Shown here: piece after piece, positions 5,221 to 7,333 of the stretch
Position numbering within the stretch: position 1 is the stretch's first letter
Layout: each line of letters opens with the position of its first letter
Assembly (NCBI GenBank): GCA_013694825.1
Contig: JACDBR010000190.1
Location: forward strand, 1 to 7,333
DNA: 7,333 bases
From: Solirubrobacterales bacterium
GTDB lineage: Bacteria; Actinomycetota; Thermoleophilia; Solirubrobacterales; 70-9
Reading direction: 5' to 3'
Position numbers and translations under genes: made by a program
The notes under the pieces: model-generated
The model's database searches: none
Told to the model about the DNA's origin: nothing
What the model saw: only the letters and a program-made list of their open reading frames with translations

Positions 5221-6063
5221 TCAGGCCTTGATCACTACCGGCGCGCCGAGCGGCAGCTCGGCGATCAGCGCCTGGAGGTCGGCGGCCTTCGCGTGCGGAC
5301 AGCCGTTCGACGTCGCGCCCCCGGCGGTGTCCTCCGGGCTGCCGTGGATCGCGATCCGGTCGCCACCCGACCAATCGGCCGGGACGTTGGGCTGAGTCGC
5401 GGCGAGGGCGATGGCGCAGCAGCCGTAGACGGGGTTGAGGCCGCTGGTCAGCTCGTCGGTCACCGAGAAGCGCCCGATAGGCGTCGTCGAGTCGGGCGCG
5501 CCAATCGTGACCGTGAAGGCGCGGATCGTGCGATCGCCGTCGAGCAACTCGGCGCGCTGGCGGGATAGGTCGATCTCCAGCGACATCTCGGTCGAGCCTT
5601 CGCCGACGCGGGCGGGGTCGAGCTCGATCCAGCCGAGCTGGCCGTTCGGCAGCGCGGCGGTCGGGACGCCGACCCAGTCGCCCTTTCGCTCGATGACGGA
5701 GAAGCTCGAGGCGGATCCGAACTCAGTCGTGTCACCGACGCTCGCCACGACTGCTCCCCCGGGGGCGGCGTGAAGCTCGACGCTCTGGCCCTCGCGGACC
5801 CAGATCGTCTCGTGCCGCGGCTCTGGCTCGGGCTCGCCGTAGCCGGCCCGCTTCGTCCCGCGAACGCGGGGTGCCGGCAGCTTGGTGACGAGCGCCTGGC
5901 GAGCTGCCTGCGCGCTCGAGGGATCGGGCGCGGTGGTCATGCGATCAGCCTGCGCAGCCTCAGCGCGCTGCGGTTCGACCGCTGAGCGGACAGCGAGCGA
6001 CCATGTCCCGATAACCGCCAGGAAGAGCATCAGGACGGTGGCGCGAGAACGTCCCATGTCCAT
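5221..6063 (-). CDS. L,D-transpeptidase (YkuD domain) with N-terminal SH3-like domain
   Basis: A 280-residue exported cell-wall enzyme. Residues 7-25 form one hydrophobic segment (signal peptide or anchor; no lipobox cysteine). A Pro/Ala-rich linker runs to about 85. An SH3-like region covers about 87-148 (IWVREGQSVELHAAP, then GDWVGVP and GQLGWIELD). The YkuD catalytic domain fills 159-280. It contains TVTIGAPDSTTPIGRF, the catalytic-site histidine in IAIHGSPEDT (H240) and the nucleophile in ATSNGCPH (C255). These enzymes make 3-3 cross-links in peptidoglycan or attach proteins to it; some resist beta-lactams other than carbapenems. C255 is followed by P-H rather than the usual I/V-R, and there is a C215-C216 pair earlier in the domain. 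ATG 6063 and ATG 6057 (M3) both have a purine-rich site at good spacing (GTGAGG and GAGGGA), so the start is uncertain by two codons. It has its own 99-base upstream gap. Confidence 0.88.
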   Translation of the reverse strand: MDMGRSRATVLMLFLAVIGTWSLAVRSAVEPQRAEAAQADRMTTAPDPSSAQAARQALVTKLPAPRVRGTKRAGYGEPEPEPRHETIWVREGQSVELHAAPGGAVVASVGDTTEFGSASSFSVIERKGDWVGVPTAALPNGQLGWIELDPARVGEGSTEMSLEIDLSRQRAELLDGDRTIRAFTVTIGAPDSTTPIGRFSVTDELTSGLNPVYGCCAIALAATQPNVPADWSGGDRIAIHGSPEDTAGGATSNGCPHAKAADLQALIAELPLGAPVVIKA

Positions 6064-6162
6064 TCCCTCGCCTCACCACAGGCAGGTCTTGAGGGGTTTG
6101 GACGGTTTGGGAGGCCGCTTGCGTGCCGCACTCGGGGTTGCGGTCAGGTCTTCGAGGGCTGG

Positions 6163-6444
6163 CTAGCTGATCCGCTCGGAGCCGGGGCGGGGGCCGTCCT
6201 GCTGGTCGCCACCCGAGTCGGGGTCGAGACCGAGCAGCGAGAGATCGACGTCCGCGAGCCACTGGAAGACCAGGTAGAGCACGACGATCGAGACCACGAA
6301 GACGATCAGGGTCGCCAGGCAGCCAAAGCCCAGGCAGCCGGTCAGGACGCGGCCGAAGCCCGAGGATCCCGGCTCGACGCCACGCGAGCGCTGAAAGAGG
6401 ACGTAGCCGGCCGCGAGCAGCGCCAGCAGGAGGAGGATCTCCAT
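6163..6444 (-). CDS. Small membrane protein with two predicted helices, unknown function
   Basis: A protein of 93 residues that I do not recognise. It has a short N-terminal hydrophobic helix (MEILLLLALLAAGYVLF, 1-17), a loop of about 14 residues with QRSRG, then a long hydrophobic stretch (about 33-63, GCLGFGCLATLIVFVVSIVVLYLVFQW). It ends in an acidic, glycine-rich soluble tail of about 30 residues. Positive residues in the loop suggest that the loop faces the cytoplasm, putting both ends outside; this is inference. ATG 6442-6444 follows the methyltransferase stop by two bases, so translation is coupled. The frame is open further upstream, but that part lies within the methyltransferase gene and reads as Arg/Pro-rich shadow, so I rejected an earlier start. 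A subunit or anchor role for the methyltransferase is possible but not shown. Confidence 0.72.
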   Translation of the reverse strand: MEILLLLALLAAGYVLFQRSRGVEPGSSGFGRVLTGCLGFGCLATLIVFVVSIVVLYLVFQWLADVDLSLLGLDPDSGGDQQDGPRPGSERIS

Positions 6445-6446
6445 CG

Positions 6447-7109
6447 CTAGGCCGCCTGCTCCTGGGCCCGACGGGCCAGGCCCGCGATCGTCGGCCTGAC
6501 GGTTGGGATCGAGCGCGGCATGCGGCCGTGCTCGAGCTCGGTGACCTCGAGCCCAGAGGCGTCGAGCAGGCGCTCGGTGCGGCGGTTCGGGTGGCAGCCG
6601 GCCGCCAGGTAGCGGTGGGGCAGCTCGACCAGGTCCTGGACCCGGCCGAGCAGCGTGCCCTCGCCGGCGTGGACGTGCTCGCAGAAGAGCAGCCGACCGC
6701 CTGGGCGAAGCACCCGACATAGCTCGGCGATCGAGCGCGCCGGATCGGATACCGAGCAGAGGACGAAGGTGAGCACGGCCGTGTCAAAGCTCTGGTCGGC
6801 GAACGGCAACTGCTCGGCGCCGGCGGGCTCGACTCGCCAGTCGGTGACCGGGGGCGGATCGTCAGCGAGTGCCGCTCGCAGACGCTTTCGCATGTGCGAG
6901 CTGGGCTCGCTCAGCACCAGCTCGGTCACGGCGGCGGGGTAGTGAGGGACGTTGAGGCCGCTGCCCGCCCCGACCTCGAGCGTCCGTCCGCTCGCGTGGG
7001 AGACCAGCTCACGCCGCACCTCGCGCTGGCCGGCGTTCTCGGAGAGCGCGACGAGCTTCGGGTAGTACCAGGCGAACAGTCGCTCGTTAAGCCCCCATGG
7101 GTCGCGCAT
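6447..7109 (-). CDS. Class I SAM-dependent methyltransferase (Methyltransf_11, METTL7/UbiE-like)
   Basis: A 220-residue Rossmann-type methyltransferase. Motif I is TLEVGAGSGLNVPHYP (43-58), the SAM-binding glycine loop. An acidic residue (E68, in LVLSEPSSHMRKRL) follows at the end of strand 2. Then come AEQLPFADQSFDTAVLTFVL (98-117), the motif II/post-II region, and VLRPGGRLLFCEHV (133-146). LNVPHYP after the glycine loop, with LFCEHV later, is characteristic of the METTL7-like group of small-molecule, thiol or lipid methyltransferases; the substrate here is unknown. Length and both ends look complete. ATG 7109 is the family-like start (MRDPWGLNERLFAWYYPK); no ribosome binding site is obvious, so the message may be leaderless. 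It is divergent from the gene at 7147 with a 37-base gap, and is followed after two bases by the membrane-protein gene. Confidence 0.88.
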   Translation of the reverse strand: MRDPWGLNERLFAWYYPKLVALSENAGQREVRRELVSHASGRTLEVGAGSGLNVPHYPAAVTELVLSEPSSHMRKRLRAALADDPPPVTDWRVEPAGAEQLPFADQSFDTAVLTFVLCSVSDPARSIAELCRVLRPGGRLLFCEHVHAGEGTLLGRVQDLVELPHRYLAAGCHPNRRTERLLDASGLEVTELEHGRMPRSIPTVRPTIAGLARRAQEQAA

Positions 7110-7118
7110 CGATCGCGG

Positions 7119-7124
7119 ACCCTA
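7119..7124 (-). promoter_or_regulatory. Possible -10 hexamer (TAGGGT) for the methyltransferase gene
   Basis: On the - strand TAGGGT ends 9 bases before ATG 7109, consistent with a leaderless or very short-leader message of a type common in actinobacteria. No ribosome binding site is present to argue against this. A -35 element would have to lie inside or beyond the divergent gene's start and is not evident. Confidence 0.3.
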
Positions 7125-7133
7125 GCCGCCGCC

Positions 7134-7139
7134 TAGCCT
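7134..7139 (+). promoter_or_regulatory. Possible -10 hexamer (TAGCCT) for the divergent membrane-protein gene
   Basis: TAGCCT (TANNNT type) ends 7 bases before GTG 7147, the spacing expected if transcription begins at the start codon itself. No ribosome binding site precedes the GTG. With the - strand hexamer at 7119-7124 it would form a compact divergent pair in 37 bases. Confidence 0.28.
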
Positions 7140-7146
7140 GCCACCA

Positions 7147-7333
7147 GTGGCGAGCCGTGACGATCTCATCGACGGCCTCGCGGCTGGAGCGGTCGCCGGG
7201 CTGCTCAGCGGTATCCCATCGACCGGCGACGCGCTGATTCGCGGTGCCGATCCTCTCGCCGCGACCGAGGCCGCCGGATCGCTGCTCGTACCCGGCGAGC
7301 GGCGGCGAGCTCGGCTGTTGCTCGCTGCCGTAC
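7147..7333 (+). CDS. Hypothetical protein, N-terminal part, probable membrane protein (3' partial)
   Basis: From GTG 7147 the frame is open to the window edge, 62 codons: MASRDDLIDGLAAGAVAGLL, then SGIPSTGDALIRGADPLAAT, then a basic GERRRARLLLAA stretch. The A/G/L-rich first helix with SGIPST, followed by a DPL-x-AT helix and an Arg-rich turn leading to a new hydrophobic stretch, resembles small integral membrane proteins that I recall from Thermoleophilia genomes, all without known function. Codons are strongly G/C-ending and there is no competing gene on the other strand, so I think it is real. The start is the first plausible one after the divergent methyltransferase gene; no ribosome binding site is visible. 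Nothing can be said of its role, and its C-terminus is outside the window. Confidence 0.6.
   Translation, partial: MASRDDLIDGLAAGAVAGLLSGIPSTGDALIRGADPLAATEAAGSLLVPGERRRARLLLAAV

Noticed and set aside
5108..5374. - strand open frame of 88 codons between the L,D-transpeptidase and SnoaL-like genes
   Set aside because: More than half lies inside the L,D-transpeptidase gene in another frame and the product is Arg/Gly-rich without pattern.
6085..6115. Near-repeat of GGTTTGG/GGTTTGGG ahead of the L,D-transpeptidase gene
   Set aside because: Only two short, imperfect copies; too little to call an operator or repeat.
1..7333. Search by eye for CRISPR arrays, tRNA or rRNA genes, insertion-sequence ends, phage or defence genes
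   Set aside because: No regularly spaced repeats, no cloverleaf-like CCA ends, no transposase, integrase, nuclease or toxin-type protein was recognised in any frame.

Overview
The window is very G+C-rich, with codons ending mostly in G or C and several GTG or TTG starts. Together with the protein types, this suggests a soil-type actinobacterium, possibly of the Thermoleophilia (Solirubrobacterales/Gaiellales). That placement is inference; no marker gene is present.

Layout. Positions 1-1215 are on the + strand: the tail of an ABC1/AarF-type kinase gene, a small secreted-protein gene whose signal-peptide region is frameshifted, and a cupin gene. From 1268 to 7109 everything is on the - strand. 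In transcription order: a class I methyltransferase and a coupled 93-residue membrane protein; a secreted L,D-transpeptidase with an SH3-like domain; a SnoaL-like protein overlapping (ATGA) a lysophospholipid acyltransferase; the broken C-terminal end of an MMPL-type transporter gene; a frameshifted GNAT (BioF2/CelD-type) acyltransferase gene; a glyoxalase I-like VOC gene overlapping a DUF4440/SnoaL-type gene; and a 17-codon scrap of a second VOC gene. At 7147 a divergent + strand gene for a probable membrane protein runs off the end.

How the genes work together. There is no single pathway. The acyltransferase, the MMPL scrap, the L,D-transpeptidase and the GNAT enzyme all concern the cell envelope or lipids. 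The cupin, VOC and two SnoaL-fold proteins are small metabolic or detoxification-type proteins. Three short coupled units are visible: methyltransferase + membrane protein, SnoaL + acyltransferase, and VOC + DUF4440.

What stands out is decay and rearrangement rather than a new system. Three genes are each restored by removing one base. A VOC gene appears to have had its 3' end swapped when a neighbouring gene arrived, leaving the old tail downstream. I found no CRISPR array, tRNA, rRNA, insertion sequence, phage or defence module, and nothing that amounts to an undescribed system.
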